This document shows, piece after piece, positions 32,928-45,216 of a DNA stretch of 64,000 nucleotides. Origin of the DNA: Terfezia claveryi (lineage: Eukaryota > Ascomycota > Pezizomycetes > Pezizales > Pezizaceae); assembly GCA_015179025.1 (NCBI GenBank), contig WHUX01000203.1, positions 1-64,000 on the forward strand, read 5' to 3'. Numbering within the stretch: the first letter of the stretch is position 1; every line of letters starts with the position of its first letter. The translations under genes were made by a program, and so were the position numbers. The notes under the pieces are model-generated. The model did not search any database, had not been told where the DNA came from, and saw only the letters and a program-made list of their open reading frames with translations.

Positions 32928-33449
32928 TTACCATCTAATGTAGTTAGATATCAGTATGATATATCAGTATGATGAGTTAGTTAGTGTGCTAAGATGATAA
33001 TGATAATTATAATTGAGGTCTATAGTTTAATACTAGTTTTGCTTAGTATCTCAAACTATCCTATCATGTGCTTTTGATCTATGATAAATAGTATATAATA
33101 TACTCGGTTTTGCTAAATATTACTAAGAATGTTACTAAGAGGGCACGAATTCGTAATATTAAGTCAATTATGTCTATATGCTAACTGAACAAATATCTTG
33201 TTATCTAATGGTAAATGAAATTTGTCTCTGATTTATTAATGGTCCTGTGAATATAGAAACTGATTGAGTTAATTTAAGTTATTAACCTCGACTGTTTCAA
33301 TATCTACTGCACTATTATATAAGATTCTGTGTGTCCATCCGTCACCGTTGATGGACATATAATTTCTGGGTATACCAAGTCATCCGTCAACGGTAACAGA
33401 CATATAATTTCTAGGTGTCCGTCAACGTCAATGAATATACAATTTTTGA
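32928..33449 (+). other. Spacer with degenerate ~50-bp tandem repeats
   Basis: From about 33330 to 33505, four diverged copies of GTGTCCGTCAACGTTGATGG-type sequence followed by ACATATAATTTCTGGG. Each unit includes a small palindrome (TCAACG/CGTTGA). The last copy overlaps the start of the helicase frame. Function unknown. Confidence 0.5.
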
Positions 33450-36100
33450 GTGTCTATTGATATCAACAAACATCCAATTCTTGAGTGTCCATTGATATCA
33501 AACGATACCAATATCCTAGAAGAATTGACGGAAATAGCAGCAGAAATGGCAGCGGAAATAGCAGCAGATATTCGAAGCAGATATTTAGATAAACTTGGGC
33601 CAGATTTAGTATGCAAAGAGTTTGAACGATTGGTAGCAGAAAGTCAAAGCCTTTGGCTTTCTTTAGACTATAACGAGTACAACAAGTTAGCCCTACATAT
33701 CCATAGAGTGGAGTATAGTAAGAAAATAGCATCAGACCTTAATGTAATTAAGTTGCGAGAGTGGTAGGCTAGAATTCCATGGGATCTCTGAAATGGTTAT
33801 GATGTCAGCTGTATGGTAGGTATGGGTATGGGTAAAACAATAGTAGCTGTAATATATACAGCACTATTTCAAGTTTATACATCTTGTTTATTTCTCCCCT
33901 AGTCACCTTAATATAGGTACAAGTGGAAAAGTTCAAAACCCAAGGGCTGTCAGCTATGTATCTAACCAAGGCGGTTATCAATAAGACTCCAGCAATATAG
34001 AGTGCAATTGTATCAGGGAATTTCCAAATTGTACTATATGCCCTAGAGATCATTAGTAGTAGAAACGGGCCTTTCTGGCATAGGATTGTGCCAAGCAAGG
34101 AGTCAGTATTCAAACAGCAGTGTAGGTTGTTAGTTGTCGACGAGGCCCATTTAATATGAGGGTAGTATATTCCAAATTCTCATCTAGTCTAATAGTATAG
34201 ATCTTACAATCTGACTCTAAATTAGGAAGAGCTTCTGTGCAGACTTTTTGTCATTAGGTAACTTGTGAGCAAACTTCCCGAATATACTGATTCTTATGCT
34301 GTCTATAACAATGCCTTCGCATATCAAATCATATGTGCACAAAACCTTGCATCTGTCGACCCCGACAATTTTATATCAGGGGTTTATAAACTACCCTATT
34401 ATTGGCCTCATGGTTGCAGTTATAAAATATAAAGCAACACTTCTAAAGGACCTTCAACCTTTTATCAAAGAGAGTAAGGATATATTAATGACTATTGTGT
34501 TTATAGATGATCATGTCGATTGTAAAGTACTTGCAGTAGAACATTACAGGTCTTTCTAATCAGAGAATTCTAAGGCCAAACTTCAAGAGTTGCTAAGACT
34601 ATTCACCTCATCATGCTCTCAGGAATACAATATAGAGACCCTGTCTTTAATGTGCAGACAATGCATTAAGATTGTTTTTACCACTACTTGCACATCTAAT
34701 AGTATTGATTTCATTAGTATTCGTCAGGCAATTCAGTATGGCCTTGATCCTAAACAGATTGACTTTTGTACTTTTGTACAGAAGATAGGAAGAGTAAGAG
34801 GTACACAAGAGCCCTGTATAGGCATGGTATTAATACCAAAGAGGTATATACTGTCCAGATTGCCTGGTGATAATGAGGAGTTTGAAGAGCATTTTAGTAT
34901 ATTCCGTGAACCATTTGATTGAACTGGTGGCTCTGTTATAGCTAAGTTGTATACCCATGACCCCGATAACTAAAAAAAGCAAGAGTTAAGAGAGCCCTAA
35001 GAATGAAGAAATCATCGACCGAGCTAATGTCAGAATTGAATCCTGCGTTCTTGTAGTTCATTAACACTATAGGTTGTAGGCATCGTCTTCTACTGGGGTA
35101 TTTTAAAGACCCAAAAACATATTCTTTTGACGTCCCACCTAGCTACTTTTGTTGTGATATTTGCAATGGGTTAGACACCATTCGATATACTGGATTAAAG
35201 CTAAATTCCTCAATTATATATATGTTTAACTCTGGAACAAAGCATAAAACAGCTATAAATGCAACCAATATAGAATCAATATCTGTAGAGTACAAACGTC
35301 AAGCTACTGAAAGGCTTCAAATATGGAGACGTTCACTATGGAGCAACTCCATGATATTTCCTATGAATATATATGCAGGATATGTTGCCTTATTAAGTGA
35401 CAGTTCGGTACACAAGGTGGTCTCACAAGCAGCACAGATCACTTCAGTCAAGCATATTAGGCAAATCTTAGAATTGGCTCAAGGTTAGCACTCAGCTATA
35501 TTAAAAGATCATGGTATGTACTTACAATATACTCTAATGGAAGGCAAGAAACTAACAGGATATAGCTGAGTCCTTATTAGGCATATTAATTTCTCTACAA
35601 TATAAGATTAATCTCCAATCCGAGAGCAATACTAATAGTAAGAAAAAGCCTACAAAATATACTATTGGTAATGTGGATAACCTGGTTAACAGATCATATC
35701 TCTATACTAACCCTATTCAGCAAGCTCAGCGTAATTTCAAACATTAACAGGCTGTACAGGAGATATCCCAGTAAAAAGAAAAGTATGCACTAGAATGTGC
35801 CCAATATGAGGCTAAACATATTTCCAATACTGTAGCTCGTTATGTAGTCAGATATATTGCCCTCAATGAGAAGGGCTGTTTTATCAGGATTCAAGAGAAG
35901 GCTCAGCGAGATGAGAATATTAAGCATATGAAGATAGCTATCGAAGAACAACGGATCCAACTATTGAAGGCTCTACCTGCAATAACCATTTTACTACCAA
36001 GCTCGATATCCACGAGCATACAGAAATTATCAGGAATATACATGCAAACTGCCATATTGGAAGCTCCAAAGAAAGCCTCCAGCAAACTCATAGTACTCTA
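33450..36100 (+). pseudogene. RecQ-family DNA helicase, heavily decayed
   Basis: Motifs occur in the right order. Walker A is GMGMGKT (about 33820-33840), after a stretch that may have held the Q-motif area. DEAH is in LLVVDEAHLI (34126-34155). A motif III region has MPSHIKSYV (34307). A motif VI-like FVQKIGRVRGT ends near 34806. A RecQ zinc-binding segment, GCRHRLLLGYF...CCDICNG, lies at about 35068-35170. A 60-residue N-terminal Ala/Glu-rich helix (ELTEIAAEMAAEIAADI) precedes it. Most of 33770-34290 is interrupted by stops and shifts, and the C-terminal part after 35490 is barely readable. RecQ helicases unwind DNA 3' to 5'; in fungi they also occur in subtelomeric and mobile contexts. It is non-functional here. 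Confidence 0.7.
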
Positions 36101-36739
36101 TATTGAAAGGTTACTATGAGCGGAGGTATCGCGGTAGTAATTACGGAGGTAGTAGCGGTGGACAGTAGTGCTTTTAAGCAGAGAGTGCGAGTGAGCAGAA
36201 GTGCGAGAGGGCAGATGGTTGAACTATGTCGAGAGTAGACAGTCTATTGAGTCTAATCGAGAAGTGTATAGAACTAGATACAGGAGTAGGAAACTCGTAT
36301 ATAATGGTACGAGTTGAGGGTAAAGATCTAGTAAGAAAGTCTAAGTTACATAACCTAAGAATAGTATATCGTGCAAATGTGAATGAAGAAATACATAGAG
36401 GTGTGCGACTGAGACAGTAATATGAGTCAACGAATATAACAGAAAGTCATAGAAGTGGTGATCGTTGAGTCATGACAACTGAGACAAGTAAGCAGTAACC
36501 TTAAGTAGTAAAGCAGCATCATGCAACGATAATAGATACTAAGTTAGGAAAGTAAGCAAAGATAATAAGAACATGTGAACAACATGTGAACACATGTGAA
36601 AGAAATAATACAGAAGTCCTTAATCGGGTAGCAAGTGTCCATATTGGGTATCAGCATGATGTAGTAGTAATCGTAAGAGAGAACGATGTATTGTATGGAA
36701 ATACTTAGCTATATCGAAAGGAAATGATTATTTTCAACA
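36101..36739 (-). repeat. 3' LTR of copia B
   Basis: 639 bp. Contains an identical-length match to 41291-41929. The short plus-strand frame inside (MSRVDSLLSLIEKC) occurs in both LTRs and is not a gene. Confidence 0.92.
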
Positions 36740-36753
36740 CCCCTTCTCACTTG

Positions 36754-39700
36754 TTATCCCATGATTAATCCTTTGAGATAGGAGAACCGTGGACCAGGAA
36801 AGGCCTTTGTGCATATGTCCGCTGGATTGTGTTCACCAGGAATGTGCAACAGCGTGATAGTGCCGGAGTTAACGATTTCGCGGACGAAGTGGTAGCCAAT
36901 GTCAATATGCTTTGACTTATCGGAGATTCGAGGATTATGAGACAGGTGATAGAGCCGTTATTGTCACAAGAGAGGGCAGAGGGAATATCTTTGATAGAGA
37001 GCTCACTTAGTGCATTCTGAAGCCAAATTTGTTGTTTAGCAGCAGTAGAACCAGCAATGTATTCTGCTTCGGTAGTAGAGGTTGTCACGCATTTTTGTTT
37101 TTGTGATCTCCAGTAGATAGTACAAGAGGCGAGCTTGAAGATATATCCTGAAGTTGACCGTCGAGTGTCACGACATCCAGCAAAGTTTGAATCAGTAAAT
37201 CCTTGGAGTGAAAGAGGTTGTCCGAGTTTGTAGGTCAAGGTAAGATCGCGAGTACCCTTAAGGTAGCGTAGGACTCGTTTAACTGCTCCGATGTGATCCT
37301 TCGATGGTTTGTGAGAGAATTGTGAGAGAAGAGTTATAGAGTAAGCCAGGTCAGGACGTGTTCCAATAACTGCATACATGAGTGATCCAATGATTTGTTG
37401 ATAGAGGGAGATGTCAGTAACCTCATCTTCATCTGTGCATTGTCGAAGAGTATGGTTCGAGTCAAGAGGAAGAGTGACGGGGTTGCAGTCCATCATACCG
37501 AAACGTTCGAGGATCTTGTCAATGTAAGAGGATTGGGATAGTGTGATACTGTGCTTAGAGTACTCAATTCGAATTCCTAGAAGCTAATGTAAGTTACCCA
37601 TATCAGTTAACTTAAACTCTCGTTTGAGTGACTGTTTGGTAGACTTTATAATGGCTGAGTCTTTATATCCGAATAAAGTAATGTCGTCGACATAAAGGGC
37701 TAGTATGATTGTGCCAGACTTATGGACGAAGACGCAGGGGTCAAAGGCACAAGCAGAGAAACCTATTGTCAGGAGGAAAGATGTTAATCGTCCATACCAC
37801 TGACGAGGAGACTGCTTTAATCCATAAATGGATCGGTTAAGTTTAGCACACATGCCATCAATCCGGGTGCCTTCCGGGAGTTGCATGTAGATAATTTCAT
37901 TCAAAGAGCCGTAAAGGAAGGCTGCTTTGATATCCATTTGTTGAGGTTCCCATTGGAAGTGAGTAGATAGAGCAATGAGGAGTCGGAGAGAGTCGTATCG
38001 GACAACAGGAGAAAAGATTTCATCGAAGTCTGTGCCGGGTTGTTGAGAGAAACCTTAAGCAACTAGACGAGCCTTGTACCGATCGATATTCCCATTAGCA
38101 TCTCGCTTAATCTTAAATACCCACTTGCTTCCAATAATATTCCTATCCTGTGGTGTTGGGACCACTTTCCAAACATCTTGATCCTTCATAGCTTCCAACT
38201 CATCGTTCATAGCCTTTCTCTATTTTTCTTCATCAGGTGAGTTAACAGCCTGTTTAAAGGTTCGAGGTTCATCACCATGTTGTAAGACTAAAGCGATCAA
38301 CACTTTATCTTCTTCGTTATCCTCATCAAAGACTTCAGGTGGGTCTTCGATTAATCTAGAACGACCATCAAACTGTATCTTTGTACCAATTATGGGGACA
38401 ATGGGAGCTTGTGCAGTTCCAAATTTGATTGGTTTAAAAACAGCTCGACCTGCCTTGGTAATGGTTGTAGGTCTAACTATTTTTCCACTAATGATTCGGG
38501 TGAAGTTTCTATATTGGAGTCATTGGTAAAGATTGTCGAAGGTCTTGAGGAAGTGAAGTAAGTGGTGAATATTCATCTCGATTTTGAAGTGGAGGAGGTA
38601 AGTGAACTTGTGGAGTTGGTTTGGATATAGGTCCAGGAGCTGGTGGAGGAGGTGATGACATTGTAGTTGATGTTGGAGGAATAGGTGGTGAGAAAGTAGT
38701 TATGTCCGATGTTGTTTGAGTCGGATGGGAAAGAGTCATACCAGGGAACCATGCTTTATGAATGAGTGGGTGTCCCTTGAAATACCATTCTTCTGCTTGT
38801 TTTGGATTTCGTATACACCATTGTTGCCAGAGATATTCGTTTGGGAATTCTGAGCTAGTGTATGGGATTACTTCAAGTGGAGAAGTAGGAGGAGAAGCAG
38901 TATTTGTAGTTGGTGACCATGATGGATTAGTCGAGTTAGATGTAGGTGGAGGTACCCCTTCTGGAGTTGTACTCGGTCCGAAAATGACATCTTGTGCTCG
39001 AACTGTATAAGTATGCTTTCTAGAAGGTACATGGACCTTATAGATAGCTGTGCTATTAGTATAACCAATGAATATACCTTTCTCGGCCCGTGGTAGGAGT
39101 TTACTGCCTGCAGGTCGTCGTTCCTCAGGTATGTGTATATAACATTCCTTACCGAAGGGTTGAAGGTGAGAGATGGTAGGTTTATTGCCGTGAAAGACCT
39201 CGTAGGGAGTCTTCCCTTTGACAGCACTATGAGGTGACCGATTTCGGAGATAGGTCGAAGTTGAGCATGCTTCAGCCCAGAATCTTTTGTCCATATTTGT
39301 CAACATAGCCCTCATCATGTTCTGTATTGTTCGGTTGAAGCGTTCAGCTACACCATTAGATTCATGAGAGTAAGGGGGCGTTAGTTCATGCACGATACCT
39401 TTTGACTTAAAGAACTGTTCAAGATCTTTATTAACATACTCTCCACCATTATCAGTACGAAACCGTTTAACATGGTGTGATGTTTGCTTTTCAACCTAGG
39501 TAACAAAGTCTTGGATTGATTTGGTTGAGTTGGATTTCTGTTTAGGAAGTAGACTCAAGAAGCATGAGAGTAGTCATTAATGAGTGTGATGAAGTAGCTT
39601 GCTCCACCAAAAGAGGGTGTGGGGAGTTTACCACTAAGATCTGAGTGAATGAGTTCAAGAATGTTGGAGGCACGAGATGTTGTAGACTTAGGGACAGAGT

Positions 39701-41213
39701 GAGTAGATTTGGCGAGTATGCATGGCTCGCAATGATAGTTATCAGGGGGTGTTGGGAGAATATCACCATCAGAGTAGAGTTCTTTATGCTTGAGACAGTA
39801 ATGGCTTGATGACCGAATGACTGATGCCAGTGATCGATTGTTTTTTGAGAGGAGGAAACCAATGCCTTTTCATTTAACTCAATAATAAACGGGAGACTTC
39901 CAACAAATTCCACCATAAATAACACAGAATCATTCCCTTTTTCGTAACATGAAACCCAGAGTCCATAGAAAAAGTGGAAAGACGAGATCGAACAGCATTT
40001 CAAGAAAACAGTGAGTGACCAAGAGAAGGAACATATCGAACATTGACAAGACGAACAGTGGAAGTAGAGCCGTTAGGGAGTAGACAGTTAAGAACGACTG
40101 TCCCTTTTCCTTTAGCTTCGAGGAGATTATTGCTAGCTCCTTCTACAGTTCCACTATCCTCTGAAAAGTTCTCGAAGTGTCCTATGTCGTTGGTCATGTG
40201 AGCACTGCATGCTGTATCGAATTTCCAGATGGTTTTTCGGAATGGGTTACTGACGCTGAGAGCCTCATCCTTGGAGCTACCAGAGCTACCAACGATAAGA
40301 GCCTGTTCCTTCTTGTCTTCCTTCTTTTTATCCTTCTTCTTATCCTCGTTTGACTTCTTCAACTTCTGGCACTTCTGCCATGTATGACCTGTGTATTTAC
40401 CGAGTTGATGCTTCTTGCAATAGGTGCATTCCACATCGGAGTCCTTATTCTGTTGTTGTGATTGCTGCTGTTGAGGCTTGCCTTTCTTTTGAAGGAGGCA
40501 GAGAGAGCAGTATCCCGTTTTTCGATTTCGGAACCAACAGAGAGGAGTCGTAATTTTGCATCGGCATATGTAAGGTCGGACTTAGTTGAGAGGTTGTCGA
40601 CTATATTAGAGTGATGTTCGACGAGGAAGGAGAGGAGAATGTCCCTTTTGGCTTCGTCCTTATCAAGGAAAGTGCGGAGGGATTTTCGATATTCGTCTGA
40701 AGAGCCAGTGAGAGAGTAAAGTCGAGACCACTCAGTCTCATATTGCTCAATGAAGTCGGCGAAGGAGGTAGTAGGAGTATAGGTTGAGGCTAGATTGAAG
40801 AGTGTGCGCAGTTGATGTACGAAAGAGAATAGAGTATCACGGTAATACTGGTCTTTGAGATGAGTCCAGATTTCGTATGGTGAATCAAACTTAGAGACGA
40901 CCTTCAGTATAGGTTTGCTGATAACCTGTATTAGCATGAGGATAGCTTGATTTTCCATAGCTGCGAAGAGTTCTTTCTCTTCTTGTGTCGCATCTGTCGC
41001 AGGTTTAAGTCCTTCAATAACAAGTTCCTTACAACCCATGCCTCTCATAATCATCTTGACAGTATCAGCCCAGTCTTCGTAGTTGTCTTTGCCGGTAAGT
41101 GACTCAATATTATCGAGTTTGACTGGAATAGGCTTGAAGTCTTTCGGTGGTCGGAAGATTGAAGGTACAGCCTTTCCTTTACCACCAGAACCAGAACCTG
41201 AACCGGATGCCAT
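36754..41213 (-). pseudogene. Copia B gag-pol polyprotein, disrupted
   Basis: Reads from MASGSGSGSGGKGKAV at 41213 to a TAA at 36754. Gag with zinc knuckle CTYCKKHQLGKYTGHTWQKC (near 40430); protease FDTACSAHMTN (near 40215); pre-integrase HWHQSFGHQ; integrase end with TPPYSHESNGVAERFNRTIQ (39380); Pro/Ser/Thr-rich linker; RT with MDIKAAFLYGS and ALYVDDIT (about 37680); RNase H with GFTDSNFAGCRDTRRSTSGY (about 37200). One-base shifts near 40490, 39940, 39800 and 36935 and stops fitting C-to-T or G-to-A changes (for example LVA-stop-GFSQQ, LH-stop-LLGI) break it. No full product is expected. Confidence 0.9.
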
Positions 41214-41276
41214 TGTATAGATATGTGTGGGAGGGAAGGTGAATGTGAGAAAGTTATCGAGTTGTCCTGAGCTATT

Positions 41277-41290
41277 CCGGGCTCATAACC
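41277..41290 (-). promoter_or_regulatory. Primer binding site of copia B
   Basis: On minus, GGTTATGAGCCCGG directly follows the 5' LTR. Same class as in copia A and in Drosophila copia, which primes from an internal fragment of initiator tRNA-Met. Confidence 0.65.
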
Positions 41291-41929
41291 TATTGAAAGG
41301 TTACTATGAGCGGAGGTATCACGATAGTAATTACGGAGGTAGTAGCGGTGGACAGTAGTGCTTTTAAGCAGAGAGTGCGAGTGAGCAGAAGTGCGAGAGG
41401 GCAGATGGTTGAACTATGTCGAGAGTAGACAGTCTATTGAGTCTAATCGAGAAGTGTATAGAACTAGATACAGGAGTAGGAAACTCGTATATAATGGTAC
41501 GAGTTGAGGGTAAAGATCTAGTAAGAAAGTCTAAGTTACATAACCTAAGAATAGTATATCGTGCAAATATGAATGAAGAAATACATAGAGGTGTGCGACT
41601 GAGACAGTAATATGAGTCAACGAATATAACAGAAAGTCATAGAAGTGGTGATCGTTGAGTCATGACAACTGAGACAAGTAAGCAGTAACCTTAAGTAGTA
41701 AAGCAGCATCATGCAACGATAATAGATACTAAGTTAGAAAAGTAAGCAAAGATAATAAGAACATGTGAACAACATGTGAACACATGTGAAAGAAATAATA
41801 CAGAAGTCCTTAATCGTGTAGCAAGTGTCCATATTGGGTATCAGCATGATGTAGTAGTAATCGTAAGAGAGAACGATGTATTGTATGGAAATACTTAGCT
41901 ATATTGAAAGGAAATGATTATTTTCAACA
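41291..41929 (-). repeat. 5' LTR of copia B
   Basis: 639 bp, about 99 percent identical to the other LTR by eye (differences at ATCACGATAG against ATCGCGGTAG, AAATATG against AAATGTG, and a few more). Confidence 0.92.
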
Positions 41930-42059
41930 CCTTACAAACCCAAAGTATCCTGTAAACCCAAAGTATCACAGGTACGAGCATAGTAATGACAACCTCTTCA
42001 AGTTATCTACGAAAACTCTCAGGTCTAGCTTATATCCTGCTGGTAGTCATCTCTTCTCT

Positions 42060-44895
42060 GTCATCCTCACTATCTTCTACCCAATTATCAAATCAAGTAT
42101 CTTCATCTTCAGAACTTCTTGAAGAAGAAAGCCCCTCCAAATCATAATCAGAATCCACTTGGTTCTGCTCCCTATCCATCTGTTCTTCCTCATCTTCTAC
42201 ATCTTTATCTTTGACTACTAATTGGAAATCCTGCATAGTCACCTCATCCACGAAGCCCATATGAATGTCTGACTTATATGCCCGAGAGTCTACCACCTTC
42301 CCTCCTAGTAATATAGTCACCCCCTCTGTAAGCAAATCTAGATATCTCATATACTCTTTTCCTTATCCTTTGTTTCTTTCATTTTGTCTTTTGAACACTT
42401 TTTCTATATTTAAGTCTAAAGCAATTATATCCACATCACCTCTATATCGTATCACCCTTCAATTCTTCCATAGAGCTCTGTTAGTTGCACTTTCACGTAC
42501 TTGTTCCTTTATACTCTTCGCACACAGGATATTGACGGAGATAATATTGCAGAGGTAAATCACTGAGCTTGCATTACTATTTAGATTCATTCTATCAGAG
42601 ACACATTGAACTAGATGCTCTTGGAATCTATCAACTTCCATGAATCTACCTTCTTTCCCGCTCAGGTTGACTAGGATATTGGTTAGGTACAGGCACTTTT
42701 GCTTATCATGCCACTCATATTTATAGCCTACACTCAGATTCAGAAGCTTAGTTGCATAATTGTTTAGCCCAGAAGCCTGGAACATAATTGTGAAGTACTT
42801 AATACACAGCATGACCCGTCCAGAGTTACCTATGCTTAAACATTCATCAGCTCACCTTTCTATAGGGATTTAGCCTATTGCTCCACTTACTGTATTGCAT
42901 TATAAAGGTCCTGATATATCCCAACAGTCTGTATATATAATGTAGTATTTTCATATACTACATCAGATTCCCCTTTCATAATATCTCTCTCTTCTGAACT
43001 AAGCTGTGCATTTCTCCTCCCACAGGTTGGTTGTTGGTACCCATATTCCTCCTTATTTTAGTTACTAACCCTATTGAACACCATTGTTCTTAAATCTGTT
43101 CTATCACTTTCTCTATATTGCAAGTTTGAAAGCTAACCCCTAGATCGGTCAGTAAAGATTTACCCATTGTTTCCTTACCTATTGCTATAATATACCCCTC
43201 ATAGACCTGGAGCATAAGGTTTTCACATACCTTAAAGTTAAGTACTTTATTCATAATTTGTGTATGTTGCAATAGGTTATGGAATCTGTTTTAGGAACAT
43301 GGGTCTCTTCTATCATCTGCTCCACTAAAAAATTTATATATTATTCTCAGGATAGCCATCCGCAGGTGGAAAAGCTCCATTACTATAACCGCCCAATTAA
43401 AGCTCGTATTCCTGCCCTCTTCATTGGTCAAAAACTATGCAGTTCGAAGCAATTTAACTAAGAGTTGATCCCCGTTACAGATAATCTTCCTATTCCCAAA
43501 ATTTCCTGCTTCCAGTCCCAGTTTCACCCTTAGATAGTTATTCATTATTTCAATAGTTTCTTCAATCATAGCCTTATCTACCTCTAAGGTTGGTAGAACT
43601 TAAGCACCAATTTCTTGCACTAAAACCTGGAATATTCTTAGTATAATGTATGGGTGCTATTTGACTCTCATTTATACTATTTCCCTACCTTTGACTCTTA
43701 CTACAATACTCTTTCACCCAGTCTTATTCTCAAAATTTGAATACAATACCTTCCTAATTGACTGTTGAAATACCAAAGTATAGTATGCTATTACTTCCTC
43801 AGATAATATAAAATCTTTCTCTGTCAAAATTGATTGTAGTTTTTCATTAACCTATCCTTGAGGAATTGTAGGTGACCTCAGTAGTACAATATCAGGCAAG
43901 TGCAACTGCAGAACTGGGAGTACCTCTTCTGCATCCTCCTCCTATATACCATCTGCTTTGAGGAAGATTATCTCCCCTGTGGTCTAGCTAATTATATATT
44001 CTTTACTATGAAGTACCTCCTCCCGAACTCTCATCTTATGATTAATATTATCCCATGTCAACAAGAATGGTTCTTCCTTTACTCTTATTAACGTATCACT
44101 CATGGCATTTTCACTTATAACTATCTCAGTCCTACATATATGTGGATATGAAGTTACTATGCCCAGTGCATACAGTACCTCCATACTGTTTTTATGTATA
44201 TTTTCTACATGTAACCAGTAACTCATTATGGATTGGAACCTGTTACATTGCTATGAACATCCATAGAGTAGGATACTTATGCTTGTATATATCATTTAAT
44301 CCCTAAAGGGCTCTGACAACTTTCGCATGAATTGCCAAAGTTTTAGACATTTTTGATGATACAAATTATTAAGCTCCTGGAAGCTGAATTTCTAAAGTAC
44401 ATCTGGAGCCATATCCCCTACTTTACGCTACAGATCCCCCAATTTAACAAGGCTCTTGACACTTTTCTATAACCAATCACTTCCCAGTTTTATTAGGAGT
44501 TCTCATTTAGTTGTATCTTTATACACTCGTGCATCCTCCATTCACATAGTTAAGATATTATCCAACCCCCCCTGTGAAAAAAATCGCCCACATCGACTCA
44601 TATGTAACATTTTCTAGTCTGAAAATAATGCCCTAAGAAAGACCTAAATAGAGCGAAATCCTATTCTCTTCATATAGTCTATGACCAGATCTAAGCGTTT
44701 TATAGTCTGTATTGAGTTTGTTTGCTTGCCATCTAGGTAGTACTTTCTTGGTTGTCCTCTAGCTTTCCCATGCTTGGATCCTTGAGGGTCGACGTTTCTC
44801 ACTTCATCCGTAAAGGTATTGATATCAACAAAATCATCATCATTACCACCATCATCATCTAGTACTTGTTCTGCTATATTAGTAAAGGCTGCCAT
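42060..44895 (-). pseudogene. DUF6589-type gene, decayed
   Basis: Starts MAAFTNIAEQVLDDDGGNDD at 44895 with an acidic N-terminus and a basic segment (GKARGQPRKYYLDGK). About 1.8 kb stays in one frame broken only by stops, and a shift lies between 43090 and 42812. Recognisable DUF6589-like phrases are FLLTWDNINHKMRVRE (about 44060), GDQLLVKLLRTA (about 43460), ELFHLRMAILRIIYKFFSG (about 43350), SGLNNYATKLLNLS and LVNLSGKEGRFMEVDRFQEH (42770-42620). The tail is strongly acidic (DKDVEDEEEQMD). DUF6589 proteins are widespread in fungi, often multicopy, with no established function. Convergent with the helicase. Confidence 0.65.
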
Positions 44896-45167
44896 TTAAT
44901 GTGTTCAAGTACCAGGTGTTGAGGTATACCAGATGTCGAGATGTTTATAAGGTACTGAGGTATTTTATGAGTCCAATATAAACAAAAGAATTATGTGGTG
45001 TGAATTTAAACTACAAATGACTACAAATCACAATAGAGTTCACAATAGAGTTAAGGTCGAGGCTAGGTAACTAGTGTTGATGTCGATGATGTCAATAGAG
45101 GTCATTGACAGCTAACGGAGGTTGTTAACAGCAACTGCCTAATTTTCGGGCTACTTGCATAAAGAAC
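44896..45167 (-). other. 5' flank of the DUF6589 relic
   Basis: No gene. It contains short repeats of the AGGTACTGAGGTAT / GTTGAGGTATACC type upstream of the ATG, then leads to the right TIR. Confidence 0.3.
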
Positions 45168-45216
45168 CAAGAGTCTTCACAGCAAATACAAAGCTAACTT
45201 TGCTCATTGAGACTTT
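45168..45216 (-). repeat. Right terminal inverted repeat of the large element
   Basis: On plus, CATAAAGAACCAAGAGTCTT through AACTTTGCTCA; pairs with 28860-28908. Confidence 0.6.

Larger units (their letters stand above)
36101..41929 (-). mobile_element. Copia B: full-length Ty1/copia element, minus strand
   Basis: Two 639-bp LTRs (36101-36739 and 41291-41929) begin, on minus, TGTTGAAAATAATCATTTCC and end CCTTTCAATA. They differ at about six sites with no length change, so the insertion is young. The primer site GGTTATGAGCCCGG and purine tract GTGAGAAGGGG are present. No clear 5-bp duplication is seen (left CTCTA, right CCTTA), which could mean mutation or an inter-element recombination. Inserted between the helicase and DUF6589 relics. 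Confidence 0.92.
28860..45216. mobile_element. Large TIR element carrying ORF1, RecQ-like helicase and DUF6589 relics
   Basis: The left end begins TGAGTAAAGTTAGCTTTACA. The right end, reverse-complemented, begins TGAGCAAAGTTAGCTTTGTA. About 41 of the first 48 bases agree, and similarity stops abruptly beyond that. Between the ends, ORF1 and the helicase run on plus and the DUF6589 gene on minus, meeting tail to tail where copia B inserted. Subtracting copia B (5829 bp) and the TRIM (1800 bp plus 5) leaves about 8.7 kb. No target duplication was established, and the whole unit is heavily mutated. That these genes form one element is inferred from the flanking TIRs. Confidence 0.5.

Noticed and set aside
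33463..33732. Hydrophobic minus-strand ORF opposite the helicase start
   Set aside because: Antisense of the Ala/Glu-rich helix region; no independent support.
33450..36100. Functional telomere-linked helicase marking a subtelomere
   Set aside because: The frame is broken many times, and no telomeric repeats were seen anywhere in the window.
36226..36420. Small ORF MSRVDSLLSLIEKC... (also at 41416-41610)
   Set aside because: It is inside both LTRs of copia B and is duplicated only because the LTRs are.
36101..41929. Target duplication for copia B (CTCTA against CCTTA)
   Set aside because: Two mismatches in five bases; not accepted as a duplication.
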